Part shown: piece after piece, positions 46,155 through 57,042 of the stretch
Layout of the letters: each line of letters opens with the position of its first letter
How positions within the stretch are numbered: position 1 is the first letter of the stretch
Source: Tethya wilhelma
Taxonomy: Eukaryota > Porifera > Demospongiae > Tethyida > Tethyidae
Length of the DNA stretch: 64,000 nucleotides
Assembly: GCA_964030475.1 (NCBI GenBank)
Contig: CAXIPT010000001.1
Span: 10,783,593-10,847,592, forward strand
Reading direction: 5' to 3'
Program-made: the position numbers and the translations under genes
Notes under the pieces: generated by a model
The model's input: the letters and a program-made list of their open reading frames with translations, nothing else
What the model was told of the DNA's origin: nothing
The model's database searches: none

Positions 46155-46389
46155 CAGCCTGGATCTGGTGGAGGATGCCCAGTATCTGTGTCTGATCGCC
46201 ACCTTTGTTGGCATTGGCGTTGTTGCCGTCTTTGACATTGTCATTGGGCGTATGCTGGTTGCCAACTGCAAGGGGTCCACTTTGGCAATGGAGCAATCCT
46301 TGAGGTTGAAGCTTAGAGTAGTTTCGCTGTTGCCATCGTACACTGTCAAGAGAATTTTTCGAGCTAGAAAAGGTGTTGGAAAATGGCAC

Positions 46390-46584
46390 GTTTTATTCAA
46401 ACACTTTTACCCGACCTGTTCGTAAATAATGGTTGGGCATGCACAGTACTGTTCCAGATGATCCGACAGGAAGTCTAAGCTCAAACTACAGGAAATTACG
46501 TAACCTATACTACAAACTAGCTATCTCAAGTTAGGAAACTAGGCTAAACACGTTGATATGAGAGACTGGGCATTCTGAAATATA
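46390..46584 (-). repeat. Left inverted terminal repeat of the DIRS element
   Basis: See the right repeat. The outer edge TATATTTCAGAATGCCCAG (minus strand) marks the start. It has about 35-50 bases that the right copy lacks. Confidence 0.8.
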
Positions 46585-46605
46585 CTCCTCTTCAAGTAGG
46601 ATCAG

Positions 46606-47305
46606 CTAGAGACAATCCTATAACAATAGATGAAGATCTAGAGTGTGATTCTCCAGTAAAGATTAATAAACAAGTAGACTACTACAGGTATTTTTAAACA
46701 GACTGTACATACACTTATACTGTTGATCTGTATGGTATAGTCATTCAACTGTTGATACTATAAGGGTATGATTGAGTCTAAAGATGAATGTGAGGACGAT
46801 GAAGGTAGAGAAGCTCAAGAGAGCAGAAGTCACCTTTCAACAAGGTAACTGTTGTACATTACATAATAACGCAATACTATTGGGATTGTGAGTTGACTTT
46901 TTTTGACAGCAGCACTGAAAATTAGGTTTATGAAGTGCCTGTAGAGAAATATGCAGCTGAAGACATAATTCGAATCCTACTTGACCCCAAGATCAAAACG
47001 AACAGAATATGCAAGCAACGTCTTTTGGATAAAGTTTCAAGCAGCACTGAATCTAGATTGCTTGTAAAACCCTGCTGATGTTCAAAAAGGACAATTTTGG
47101 TTTCTGGACATACAGTGGATCACGTACTCAACAGTGTTTCTCTCATATCAATCAGGGTAGCGTTGAAATAGGCAGGAGTGTATTTGCCTCAAAGTGGGAA
47201 AAGTTCTCTCTCCGATGATTGCATAGAAACATTCTACAAATCCTGGTTTTGGTTGTATCATATTGTTTATAACAAATACAATATTATGACCTTGCATGTA
47301 TTATT
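46606..47305 (+). pseudogene. Decayed exons upstream of the Mutator-like transposase
   Basis: Three open stretches with splice-like borders: about 46606-46689 ending CAG/GTATTT, about 46758-46843 ending AAG/GTAACT, and about 46926-47080 (VYEVPVEKYAAEDIIRILL, then KTNRICKQRLLDKV). After a shift the frame goes on with PADVQKGQFWFLDIQWITYS, then GSVEIGRSVFASKWEKFSL and a hydrophobic tail to about 47305. Composition and continuity look coding. It lies upstream of the transposase on the same strand and may be its N-terminal part, but I cannot confirm this. Confidence 0.4.
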
Positions 47306-47554
47306 TATTTATATATAACTACATTTATTTTACATGTGAATATAATGTGCATGTGCGGTGCCTGAAAGGTGCAGTGTCACAGAAGGCACACAATTTGAAC
47401 TCATATGTTTTACGTAAATTTTCTCCATATAGACCAGCACTAGCATGAGTTTCCACCCTTCAAATTCAACTAATGCTTATGAAAAGCTCTGGTAGTACTC
47501 TTAGTAAGGTTTACACAAATCGGCACTATAATTACTTCTGTGACTGGATTATGT

Positions 47555-50425
47555 CTTCAACGTACAGATGAACAGGGAAATCCCCATAACTTGTTTATGC
47601 TCACATACTACAATCCAGCCAACTTTGAACCATACGTGTCATAATTATTATGTGCGACCTCATGGAAACTCCAAGTCTGCCAAGCCTTTTCACCAAACTT
47701 GGCTGAGTACATCAAGAAAGAAGGGGCTCATGTTGGACCAAAGCAGGTTGTCTTGTCTGTTTCTCATAGTGTAGGCAGAGTAATGGGAGCTTCTGTACCA
47801 GGACAGCTGCCACGAGATGAGATGCAACTGTCCAATGCTAAGAGGCAATTACATTTTACAGGGAAGGGTCAACTACTGGTTGTCATGCAAAAGGCAAAAG
47901 CAGAGGATCTATTTGTGAGAGATGTAGAAATGGCACCCGATCCAGCTATTTTGGTACGCACTGATTCATAATTGAGTGATTTGGAGCAGTTTTGTGCCAC
48001 ATCCCAAGTTACCTTGTAGTTGGATCCAACAATCTGTCTTGGTGAGTTTGAGTGTACCCCCATAACCTATCAGAATCTACTACTACAAAGCAGGCGATAT
48101 AGAAAGCATCTAGTGTTTATCAGCCCGGTACTAATACACTATAAAAAGAACTTTCCATCATTCCTTTTTTTCGCCTCCTCATTGATTGGGTTGCACAAAT
48201 CCCTTGAGGAGATACGAGTGTTCAGAACTGATGGCAAATTTGCTTTGATTGATGCATTCAGCCATGAGTTCCAGTTTTCGACTCACCTCTTCTGTTTCAT
48301 CCACATGCGCAGCAATATCGAAAGGGAACTCCAAGATCGAAACTTTCCTGAGAGTGATGTTGTGGAGATCATCGAGAATATTTTCGGAATGTTGGTAAGT
48401 GGTGTGTTTTCTGACGGCATCATTGATGCTAAAAATGAAGGTGAATTCTTTAGAAGCTGGAGGAATTGAAGAAAATAGTATCTGAGAGAGAACTTCTTGA
48501 AAATGGAATAATGCAGGTTTCTTTGATTGGTTCTCCAAGTATAAGGTTGAGAACATCAGTGGGATGCTTAAGCCAGTTCGAAGGGAAGCAGGACTTAGAA
48601 ACTCACCTTCACCGTTCACTACAAATGCTTCTGAGTCAGTGAATGGCATACTCAAAAGAAAAGTTGACTACAAAAAAAGTGAGCTCCATATGTCCATCAA
48701 TCACCTGAAGCAGCTTGTCGATGCACAAGAGAAAGAAATAGAGCAAGCTGTGATTGGGCAAGGAAAATACAAGTTTATTGCCAACTACAGTCATTTGGAG
48801 AACCAAGAGTGTGAGTGGTTCCAGATGACTAGGGATCAAAAAGGGAAAGACACATGAGGAAGGTGGGAACAAAAGCTGAGTTCGGGAACCTAATGCCATT
48901 TCTGGTGCTCCAGGATATGACAGCAAGAGCAGAATGGTCAAAAGTCAGAGTGGGAAACAACCACACCTTGTATCTTGCACCACTCAGTGTAGTTAAGGAT
49001 GCCTTAACTGAGCAAAAATATAGGTTTTACGGAATGTATTTTGATAAAAATATTACATATTTTGCTCAAAACACATGGGTATTAATTAAATAGCTGTTGT
49101 GCAGCACATTTTAAAGTTTAGTGTTTGGGGGTGGGGTAGGAGCATGGCTGCATTGTATATACCTTTAAGCAAAAAGGAGGATCACTAGGACTATTTTCTA
49201 GATAGTCATTTTTTGTAAGAATATTGTATTTATTTTTAAAATATTGAATCTGCCTGGAAATTTGGTCCCTGAAATATTGTTTAGTAGATACGGAGCAAAA
49301 TATGGACGTTTCTAAATATAATTATATATGCATATTGCTTATATCTTATGAACGAACAAAACAGTAGGTACCCAAATTTCCAGGCAGATCTGATATCTTA
49401 CAGTTAAGATGTATGTGTCAGCAAAAAATTAGTGTTCTGCAATGAGTGTTAGTGATCCTCAATTTCAAAAGTATGCATTTGGTGATGTTGCCATGCCCAC
49501 AAACATTATTTGACTTTCATTTTCATAATTTACGTCAAATACAATAATAATACGATGATCACCAAGTTTGGTCTACTAATGCAAGAGTATAGTTAAAACA
49601 CGAAAGGGTTTGTTTTTAATTAGGTCCTTAACTTTTCTTAACTTTTGAGGCATCCTTAACTACACTGAGCAAACAAGGCAGGTATTCTTGTGACAATGAT
49701 TGTACAAGCTGGAAAGCTATGTGGCAGTAGCTGAATTAAATAGGCTAGGTCACTAATGGATTTCTGTATATAACCTTTACCAAAAGACAAAACGGGTACC
49801 AAGCTTAACACAGCTTGCTCTCTCTGATCTACCTAGTGGTATTGGTAACAAAGACACCGGAAACACAAAAGAGAACTTGAAACTGTGTGGATTCCATTGA
49901 ACCGAAGTGAATTTCCCAACACAAGTTTCACCACAAGCCAACCAAGTGTTGCCAACCAAGCTATACTACTAGTCAAACTGGACCAAGTCAAGCTGTAAGA
50001 CTAGTACTTGGAACTGACAAGGAACTCAATTTTCGAGAAATATAGTCAGTATGGAGCACTACTGGAGACATAAATGTTTTTAGATTCCCATTTACTCCTT
50101 CACCATTGTACACTCAGCCACCATCTTAAGGTTTGTTTCGATTGTGCTCCAGAACTGGGAATATAAGTGTGTGCCATGGCTGTCGCAAAAGATTTGATAA
50201 ACATGCTAAATCTCCTTATAACTTATGTGTTCAAGGAATGGCGGTCATACACATCACCTGTCTCCAACTTACCTGAATCAAGGTTTGCTATCATGCACAT
50301 CACGAGTGCATTCAGCTAACTTCCATCGCACTGATCTGTTTTAGATGAAATTAAACAACAATTGACCTCACAGCATAATCAACTCGTGTACAATTTGTTT
50401 GGACTCTTTCTGTGATTTCGTATTA
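47555..50425 (+). pseudogene. Mutator-like (MULE) transposase, decayed
   Basis: Blocks follow each other on the plus strand: QRTDEQGNPHNLFMLTYYNP (47558), GPKQVVLSVSHSVGRVMGA and GQLPRDEMQLSNAKRQ (47735-47850), DPTICLGEFECTPITYQ (48023, first catalytic Asp region), VFISPVLIHYKKN, IRVFRTDGKFALIDAF (second Asp) and CFIHMRSNIERELQD (48295). Then FTTNASESVNGILKRKVDYK (48615), GQGKYKFIANYSHLE, and after the inserted element YSCDNDCTSWKA with AVAELNRL (49685-49745), a SWIM-like zinc motif, and finally SVCHGCRKRFDKHAKSPY (about 50170). Length and block order match full-size relatives of this transposon group. At least two stops (47969, 48017) and several frameshifts make it inactive. Element M4 splits it at 48983-49669. 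Confidence 0.65.
48983..49669. mobile_element. TIR element of the CTCAGTG family, complete copy M4
   Basis: Perfect terminal inverted repeats CTCAGTGTAGTTAAGGATGC / GCATCCTTAACTACACTGAG, 687 bp in all. CA flanks both ends (48981-48982 and 49670-49671), a 2-bp target duplication. A second inner pair of inverted motifs (AAATTTCCAGGCAGAT / GCCTGGAAATTTGG) is present. It interrupts the MULE pseudogene at a conserved block. No transposase inside. Confidence 0.78.
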
Positions 50426-50605
50426 CTATAGACAAATGTAGATTTTTTTATTAGCTATAATTTTCTTAAAGCATCATAGTAAAAAAGTGGTTGAGCATGG
50501 TAAAATAATTGTAGTTGCATGATCAAAAAAAAGTTCAAAAGGTCCTTCCAGTATTCCAGTGTTCACAGACTCCCTTGTTGATAATTTTCAGACTATAGTC
50601 TTTTT
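50426..50605. other. No supported feature
   Basis: Short AT-rich stretch between the MULE remnant and module A5. Confidence 0.4.
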
Positions 50606-51071
50606 CCCAGTACGGTAGTACTGGGTACATAGGAATGGCACGGATGGCCTATTACAACTATTCACGTGAATAACTCTGCAAAATCTGAGTGCTTGGCACT
50701 AAAAGGCTTCTTAAGCTACTATTTAGTCTTTTCTCTTTCTATTGAGCATAGCCTAAAACCATTGCTGAAGTAACAAACTAAAGTATCTCCAATTTTCTCC
50801 ATCTTCTACTTCTTCTATCTTGGAACGACTTTTCTCGAATACCGCTCGCTTTCAGAAGCTGATTCTTGAACGAATAAACTTGGTTTCTTTGTCTTCACGT
50901 GCTTTTTGTATCGGTTATTCGTCTCTCTAGGGGAGTCCCTAGATACAAGACGAAAAGCGCCTTCTCCATATGGCAGCCATTCATCAATTATACTCATCAA
51001 TAATTGATTAGCTACCCTGGAAATCAAGTTGACAGACCCTTTTCCAGTTAGACAAGTGTGCGTTATTTGGA
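50606..51071 (+). repeat. Module A, copy A5
   Basis: It starts CCCAGTAC-GGTA-GTACTGGG, then ACATAGGAATGGC. It runs without a break into the left arm of the large palindrome at 51072, so it is the outer module of that composite element. Confidence 0.78.
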
Positions 51072-52187
51072 ATTCGAATATTCGCTGCCCTGCCTGTTTA
51101 ACCTGAAGATTTCTGGTTGTGCTGAAATCTCCGTAACCAGTTACCAGTACCTTTCAGTCTTCAATAATAGGAGGTGAATAGACTACTTTTTTACATAGGT
51201 GTCATTATAAGAAGATGAGCAAAGCAGGTAAATTTTGTAAGATAAGATACAGCTCCAGCCTCCTCACCATGACTTTATACTGATAGCATAGATTATAACA
51301 TAAGCTATAATATCCATGCTGATAGTGTACAAGTAGCTACCATATACACACAAACTCAAATGTGATGTAGAATTATGAAAAAATGAGAACAAACAAGTGA
51401 AAAAAACATTGAAAATGTAATGAGACATAGGAATGGCCAAAGAAATTAAACAAGATGGAATGGCTGTTTGAGTGTGTAAAGAATTATTCCTATCAACATG
51501 GGAAGAGAGTACTACATGCAGCCCACACAGAAATGATTCTGCACACACTCAAACAGCCATTCCATCTTGTTTGCTTTGTTTTTCACGATTTGGCCATTCC
51601 TATATCTCACAAGTGAAAAAAACATTGAAAATGTAATGAGACATAGGAATGGCCAAATCGTAAAAAAGAAAGCAAACAAGAACGAATGGCTGTTTGAGTG
51701 TGTGTGCGCAGAATCATTCCTGTGTGGGCTGCATGTAGCACTCTCTTCCCACGTTGGGTCCCTCATGTTGCCTATAGGAATAATTCTTTACACACTCAAA
51801 CAGCCATTCATTCTTGTTTGGTTTCTTTTTTACGATTTGGCCATTCCTATGTCTCATTACATTTTCAATGTTTTTTTCACTTGTTTGTTCTCATTTTTTC
51901 ATAATTCTACATCACATTTGAGTTTGTGTGTATATGGTAGTTACTTGTACACCATTAGCATGGATATTATAGCTTAGGTCAGTATAAAGTCATGGTGAAG
52001 CATCTCAGGAGTATCTTACAAAATTTACTTGCTTTGCTCATCTTCTTATAATGACAACTATGTAACAAAGTAGTCTGTATTCACCTCCTATTATTGAAGA
52101 CTGAAAGGTACTGGTAACTGGTTACAGAGACTTCAGCACAACCAGAAATCTTCAGGTAAAACAGGCAGGGCAGCAAATATTCGGAAT
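51072..52187. repeat. Large palindrome of C and B modules, 1.1 kb
   Basis: The outer arms (about 51072-51460 and 51800-52187) are inverted copies: TTCGCTGCCCTGCCTGTTT... on the left and ...AACAGGCAGGGCAGC on the right, then module C, then the edges of module B. The centre has two overlapping B foldbacks (51395-51620 and 51605-51895). Right next to its right end the pogo transposase remnant begins. Long open frames here on both strands reflect the symmetry, not genes. Confidence 0.8.
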
Positions 52188-52189
52188 CT

Positions 52190-53330
52190 TCCGTGTTTGT
52201 ATCATTGGTGTCTGAATCATCATTACAACTTGAAAATAAATCGTCAGTTGGCTCAACATACCCATGCGCTCCTCCCCAAACACTTCTAATATCACTCTGA
52301 ATCCTTTCTTCACTGGCAATGATTCCAGCTACTTCAAATAACTTCTTAACAGTATTTGGCTTTCTCTCAACAAGATCATTGGCTGTTTTTATTCACTCCA
52401 ACAATGTTGTTGTGACACTTTTTTTAGCCTCATCTACTATAAGCTGTCACCACAGCTGTCAAAGTTATGAGTTGAATGTTTGTTAATACTATGGTGAGTG
52501 GTTGAAATAAAGAAGTACATCCCCATTCAGGAATAGTTTATAACTATTGCAAATTTATCAATGACTTCTTTTGTGAAGTGAGCAGAAAATGTGTCCAAAG
52601 AAAGCAACGCAGTTTTACTGGACACAGAAGGAGATCACTCATCACCTTCTCTTTCTTGGGTGGTGCAAACAACTCCATCTGGAATCTTCACACTTTTAGG
52701 GGTCTCAATGTCTTCCCTTTAAAGATAAAGAAGGGTTGCAATAGTCTTCTGGCAGCTGTAGAGCACAGAGCTGCAGTAATGCAATTTTTTTCAGAGGCTG
52801 TTATGCATGGATTGCTTTTCTTGTCAACTACTCCGCTAGGAACTAAGTCCAGGAGTTTGGTCCATGCTACAAATGTAATCCAATCACTGTTCTCAATGAT
52901 TTGATTAACCTCTTGCAGATATTGTTAATTTTGTCTTCAAGGTCTTTTGGAAGTGTTTGATTGATAAGGGTATGTGCTCTTAACATTATTATTCTTGTTC
53001 ATGAATTTCCTCACTCAGAGCCATCTGATGCTTTGAAGTAAGGGTTCACTTAACAGATCAATCAAACTGCTTTCATTCGAATAACTTGGGTGAATAATTA
53101 TGGTAACACAGTCAACTTCTTGTTTCTCGAGCAACCAAGCTATAAGTTTGTCCTCTAACTCTTGAGGGTAACTAATTTTTCTCCCTTCAGTGACCTTGTT
53201 TATTTTTATGTCAATGAGGGGATTTTAATTCTGGACATCTTTTTGATCCATCTGCCAACATTCTAGCTTATTATGGACTCTAAAGTGGCATGAGGCTGCA
53301 GAATACATCTTGCTAATAACTTGTGACCTT
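52190..53330 (-). pseudogene. Pogo/jerky-type DDE transposase, decayed
   Basis: On the minus strand, in several frames: ECWQMDQKDVQN near 53265, then KVTEGRKISYPQELEDKL and AWLLEKQEVDCV (53100-53200), the second helix-turn-helix. Next come LLDLVPSGVVDKKSNPCIT and AALCSTAARRLLQPFFIFKG (52740-52870), with KTLRPLK, the core around the first Asp, and LSLDTFSAHFTKEVIDKF (about 52540-52600), which carries the second catalytic Asp. It ends with ANDLVERKPNTVKKLFEVAG and HGYVEPTDDLFSS (52210-52390). Motif order is that of the CENP-B/jerky/Tigger branch. Many stops and shifts; inactive. Its right limit abuts the large palindrome. Confidence 0.7.
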
Positions 53331-53531
53331 TTCTAGTTCAGATTCACAAAGAAAATTTATGTGTGCATTGGAATCAATGCGAGAATAGGAGCGCAAATTG
53401 CATTCCAATGATGTATTTTCAACCAATGAAATTTAAGTATTGATTTTTGGGCAATTTTTCTTAAACTTGCCGCTTCCATGCAGATGCACCTTTATTATAT
53501 CTGACAAGTTACACAAGCTAATCAACAATAA
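53331..53531. other. Short stretch without feature
   Basis: Nothing recognised between the pogo remnant and the foldback. Confidence 0.35.
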
Positions 53532-53806
53532 ACAAGTAAAAAAAACATTAGAAATGTAATGAGACACAGGAATGGCTAAATTGTAAAAAGAACGCAAACA
53601 AGATGGAATGGCTGTTAGAGTGTGTGCAGAATATTCCTATATTTTTCCTATATGGGCTGCATTTAACAAATTGATTCTGAGACTCTCATTTTGCCCACAG
53701 GAAGAATTCCTTACACACTCTAACAGCCATTCCATCTTGTTTGCGTTCTTTTTACGATTTAGCCATTCCTGTGTCTCATTACATTTCTAATGTTTTTTTT
53801 ACTTGT
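53532..53806. repeat. Module B foldback, 275 bp
   Basis: Inverted arms start ACAAGTAAAAAAAACATTAG and end in the complement at 53806. Inside lie ACACAGGAATGGC and AACGCAAACAAGATGGAATG with their complements; the spacer differs between arms. Confidence 0.82.
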
Positions 53807-53836
53807 TTGTTCTCATTTTTCCATAATTCTACAAAT

Positions 53837-54905
53837 GTGACCGAATTTTGGAAAACCGACCACTTCGGGCAATCCGCGAATTGAGATAGCGATTGCATTG
53901 TAATCTACGTCATTGCAGCTAGCTATTTTCCAAATTTAAAGCGGTTAGGCGCTATAGTTTTGGAGATATCAGCTCAAATATAATGACCGTTCATTCCAAT
54001 TTTACTCGCTAAAATTGTAATCGAATACGTTGCTAAGTGCGAGTACACGAAATCCGTATATTATCCATGTTACAACGAATTTATGTTTGTGGTACAATTT
54101 TCATGTAGTATCAGAATATGCATGAAGTTAGTTGAAGCACTAGTTAAAACTTACTTTAGAAGCCTTTTAGAAGACCAGGGAACCTTCCAGGAGGATTCAC
54201 CAGCGAGGTAAGTAAGTCTATTAAGTAGAATAATATAGCGGGTGGGCTGTAACTAGAATAACTAGGCTATAAATGGTGCAGACTATAAGCGCCAATAATA
54301 AATGCATGTATCTATACCTATTCTAACAGTAGAAAATAGTCTAGCTAATACTTACTAACCATAATCATAAGCGCTTAGCTTCTAACCCCCACAGATTTCA
54401 TTGCAAATTTGTATACACAATGTACACAACATTCATTCATTATTATACACAGATAAACAGCTCCTGGCTTAGCCCAGCAATTCTGCAACACTGTAGGCTG
54501 TCCTCTGATCATCTGCAAGAGATTTCTTTCTGCTAGAAGTGTTTAGTTCATGAATAATGTATTGTTTTTTTGTTGCAAATTAAATATGCATTATTATAAT
54601 GAGATGCATAGCGGCAGCTGCATCATGTACTTTATCAGAATAATTAATCAATGAACATGGCAACACATCCCGTGTACTAACGGGAGAGAAGCTAGCCATT
54701 GCTGACATAGCTGCATTCAAACGCTCATATCTCAGCAATAGAAGCAGCCTCTCCCGTAAAATCACGTCTGCAGCTCGCCAAGGTATGCCCGTCCCATTTA
54801 GTGCAAAAATATTTCTTCGCGTGCGCGTCGCGTATTACGCTAAAACTGCCGATTACTACAAAAAAACTTTTGCTCGAAGTGGTCGGTTTTCCAAAATTCG
54901 GTCAC
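53837..54905. mobile_element. 1,069-bp TIR element nested between modules B and D
   Basis: Ends are GTGACCGAATTTTGGAAAAC and the exact complement, continuing inward as CGACCACTTCG, at least 30 bp of inverted repeat. It splits the linker that joins modules B and D (compare 61680-61720, where it is absent). AAA on both sides could be a 3-bp duplication if the ends include one more T/A. It has no coding frame with motifs. Confidence 0.75.
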
Positions 54906-55384
54906 AAAATTAATTACATTTGTGTTGGTGTGTGTAGTTAGTAGTCTGACAAGCCAGACTCACTGAGCCAGCGGTGGGCTGCTGCCGTGGAACTGGTAAG
55001 TTGTGTAGCCTGCTTGATACTGAAGTTAAACACACATTTCAGTCATTTGGAGGCAGGAGCTGTATCATAAGATTTACTATAATATTATGTTATGATAATC
55101 AAAGTCCTTTAAGAAGAGCAACCAGGTATCACCAAATAGTTCCAGACAACTTCTGTGCATTTAATTCCAAATAACGCACACTTTTGTGTGTGGAAAGGGT
55201 CGTCAATTCGAATTTTCTAGAAGCTAATGAATTATGCATGAGTGTAGAAATTATGACAACTATGTAACAAAATAGTCTATTCACCTCCTATTATTGAAGA
55301 CTGAAAGGTACTGGTAACTGGTTTAATACAGAGACTTCAGCACAACCACAAATCTTCAGCTAAAACAGGCAGGGCAGTGACTAT
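54906..55384 (-). repeat. Module D, an A fragment, then module C
   Basis: 54925-55155 is module D (TGTAGCCTGCTTGATACTGA). 55157-55253 is the start of module A (AACGCACACTTTTGTGTGTG). It then switches at about 55254 to module C (AACTATGTAACAAAATAGTC), which leads into A6. Two composite units have recombined here. Confidence 0.65.
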
Positions 55385-55841
55385 TCAAATTCCAAATAAC
55401 GCACAGTTGTCTAACTGGAAAATGGTCGTCAAATTGATTTCCAAGGTAGCTAATGAATTATTAATGAGTATAGAAATGAATGGCTGCCATACGGAGAAGG
55501 CGCTTTTTGTCTTGTATCTAGCGACCCAGCTAGAGAAACGAATAACCGATACAAAAAGCACGTGAAGACAAAGCAACCAAGTTTATTCATTCAAAAATCA
55601 GCTTCTGAAAGCCAGCAGTCTTCGAGAAAATTCGTTCCAAGATAGAAGAAGATGGAGAAAATTGGAGGTTTGGCATACTTTAGTTTGTTACTTTAGCGAT
55701 GGTTTTAGGCTATGTTTTTAGGCTCAATAGAAAGAGAAAAGGCTAAATAGTAGTTTAAGAAGCCTTTTAGCTCAGTTTTTGCAGAGTTATTCGCGTGAAT
55801 ATTTGTATTGCACTAATGGGCCATCCGTGCCATTCCTATGT
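55385..55841 (-). repeat. Module A, copy A6
   Basis: Full A module on the minus strand, cut by the N at 55842 just after GCCATTCCTATGT, so the terminal palindrome is missing. An unrelated-orientation B foldback follows. Confidence 0.75.
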
Positions 55842-55842
55842 N

Positions 55843-56110
55843 AGTGAAAAAAACATTGGAAATGTAATGAGACATAGGAATGGCCAAATCGTAAAAAAGA
55901 AAGCAAACAAGATGGAATAGCTGTTTGAGTGTGTAAAGAATTATTCCTATGGGCAACATGAGGGACCCATCATGGGAAGAGAGTACTACATGCAGCCCAC
56001 ACAGGAAAGATTCTGCACACACTCAAACAGCTATTCCATCTTGTTTGCTTTCTTTTTTACGATTTGGCCATTCCTATGTCTCATCACATTTCCAATGTTT
56101 TTTTCACTTG
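55843..56110. repeat. Module B foldback
   Basis: Arms from AGTGAAAAAAACATTGG to CCAATGTTTTTTTCACT. Internal block ACTACATGCAGCCCACAC and ACCCATCATGGGAAGAG is shared with the palindrome at 51072. It starts directly at the N at 55842. Confidence 0.8.
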
Positions 56111-56789
56111 TTATAATATAGCATGCATTAGTATAGTTCATTCCTGATGAGTAATTTGGTGCACATGCATGTCATCAGTACAAGTTGTGGAACAAAATAT
56201 TTGGTTAATTGAGGGTCTCACTGCTATCAAAAACAGTATGTAGTTGGAGTATATAGACTTCATGTCGGTTTGTGAATTGCTTGAGCACACAACAAATTGA
56301 ATAATGAATTTATTTTAAAACTTCCAATAATTATGCATTTTTGACAAAATAATATTGCATGTCAAAGTGACCTACATTAGGACAATTTCTCTACAAATCC
56401 ATGCAAGCATAAAATCAATATCTTAATCTCTTCCTGAGAACTATCAGTATATCTCCTGAATTTATAATTCTGAATCAATCATTCTCATGAAACTATGTGA
56501 TACAATTGTCTCCCACTATGGCACCGATTTGAGGAATAAAATTTTCGCGGAAAGGCAATTGCCAGACTTTTCGCGATTTTATTTTCGAGGATCGAGCAGC
56601 CCCACCCATATAATTAATAGCATAGAGACACGGTAGTCCGTATACTTTCCTACTGATTTTGAATTGCCTGTTTATAGTATCCGGATTTACCGGCACTCCA
56701 GCATGCATGCGTTGAGTCACGGTTCCATTGACTACAATATATTTAGCTTAGTATACGGACCCAGGCCTGGAGGCACCGTGTAGATAATA
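56111..56789. other. No supported gene
   Basis: No coding motif. A short CG-containing stretch at 56545-56600 resembles a degraded repeat (TTTTCGCGGAAAGGCAATTG). Confidence 0.4.
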
Positions 56790-56870
56790 TAGAGACTCAC
56801 GCCATAGATAATATGCCATATGATAATAGAGACTCACGTACCTGAGTCTCTATTATCTATGGCATGGCAA
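56790..56870. repeat. Hairpin region, nested short inverted repeats
   Basis: ATAATAGAGACTCACGTA pairs with CTGAGTCTCTATTAT, and CCATAGATAATATGCC repeats parts of it directly. The sequence GAGTCTCTATTATCTATGGC recurs inverted three times within 80 bases. Confidence 0.6.
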
Positions 56871-56915
56871 ACCGTTTGTTTCAAAATTGCGCAAAATTTC
56901 TTCATCGTAAAAATA

Positions 56916-57021
56916 AGTTTACCCGCGCTTAATTAATAGTTTACGCGCGCTAAATGAAAGTTTACGCGCGCTAAAATAAAGTTTACCCCCGCTAAATGAA
57001 TGTTAACGCGCGCGCGAAAAT
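56916..57021 (+). repeat. 21-bp tandem repeat, five units
   Basis: Units read AGTTTACGCGCGCTAAATGA and variants at 56916, 56938, 56959, 56980 and 57001. The GCGCGC core is unusual in this AT-rich region. There are no spacers, so it is not a CRISPR. Confidence 0.8.
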
Positions 57022-57042
57022 AGGCCCCAATATGCCTCATTC

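Larger units (their letters stand above)
41395..46584 (-). mobile_element. DIRS-type tyrosine-recombinase retroelement
   Basis: Order on the minus strand: left inverted repeat (46584-46390), gag-like region, reverse transcriptase, RNase H, tyrosine recombinase, internal complementary region (41701-41818), right inverted repeat (41610-41395). The outer rep sequences are inverted copies of each other, and the internal region equals the complement of the joined ends. This is the diagnostic DIRS layout; these elements insert through a circular DNA using a recombinase and make no target duplication. Frames are broken throughout, so it is dead. A hAT-type MITE is inserted between reverse transcriptase and RNase H. 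Confidence 0.88.

Noticed and set aside
46096..46400. Two overlapping gag-like frames at the DIRS left end
   Set aside because: They run through the internal palindrome and repeat each other's peptides in inverted order; not counted as separate genes.
51264..51977. Overlapping open frames on both strands, also at 55813-56022, 58126-58512, 61410-61836 and 63231-63737
   Set aside because: They are translations of B-module foldbacks: the same hydrophobic peptide (TIWPFLC, FSMFF) appears wherever B occurs, on both strands. No start context or family motif.
56916..57021. Short regular repeats as a possible CRISPR array
   Set aside because: Units are contiguous with no unique spacers, and the DNA is eukaryotic.
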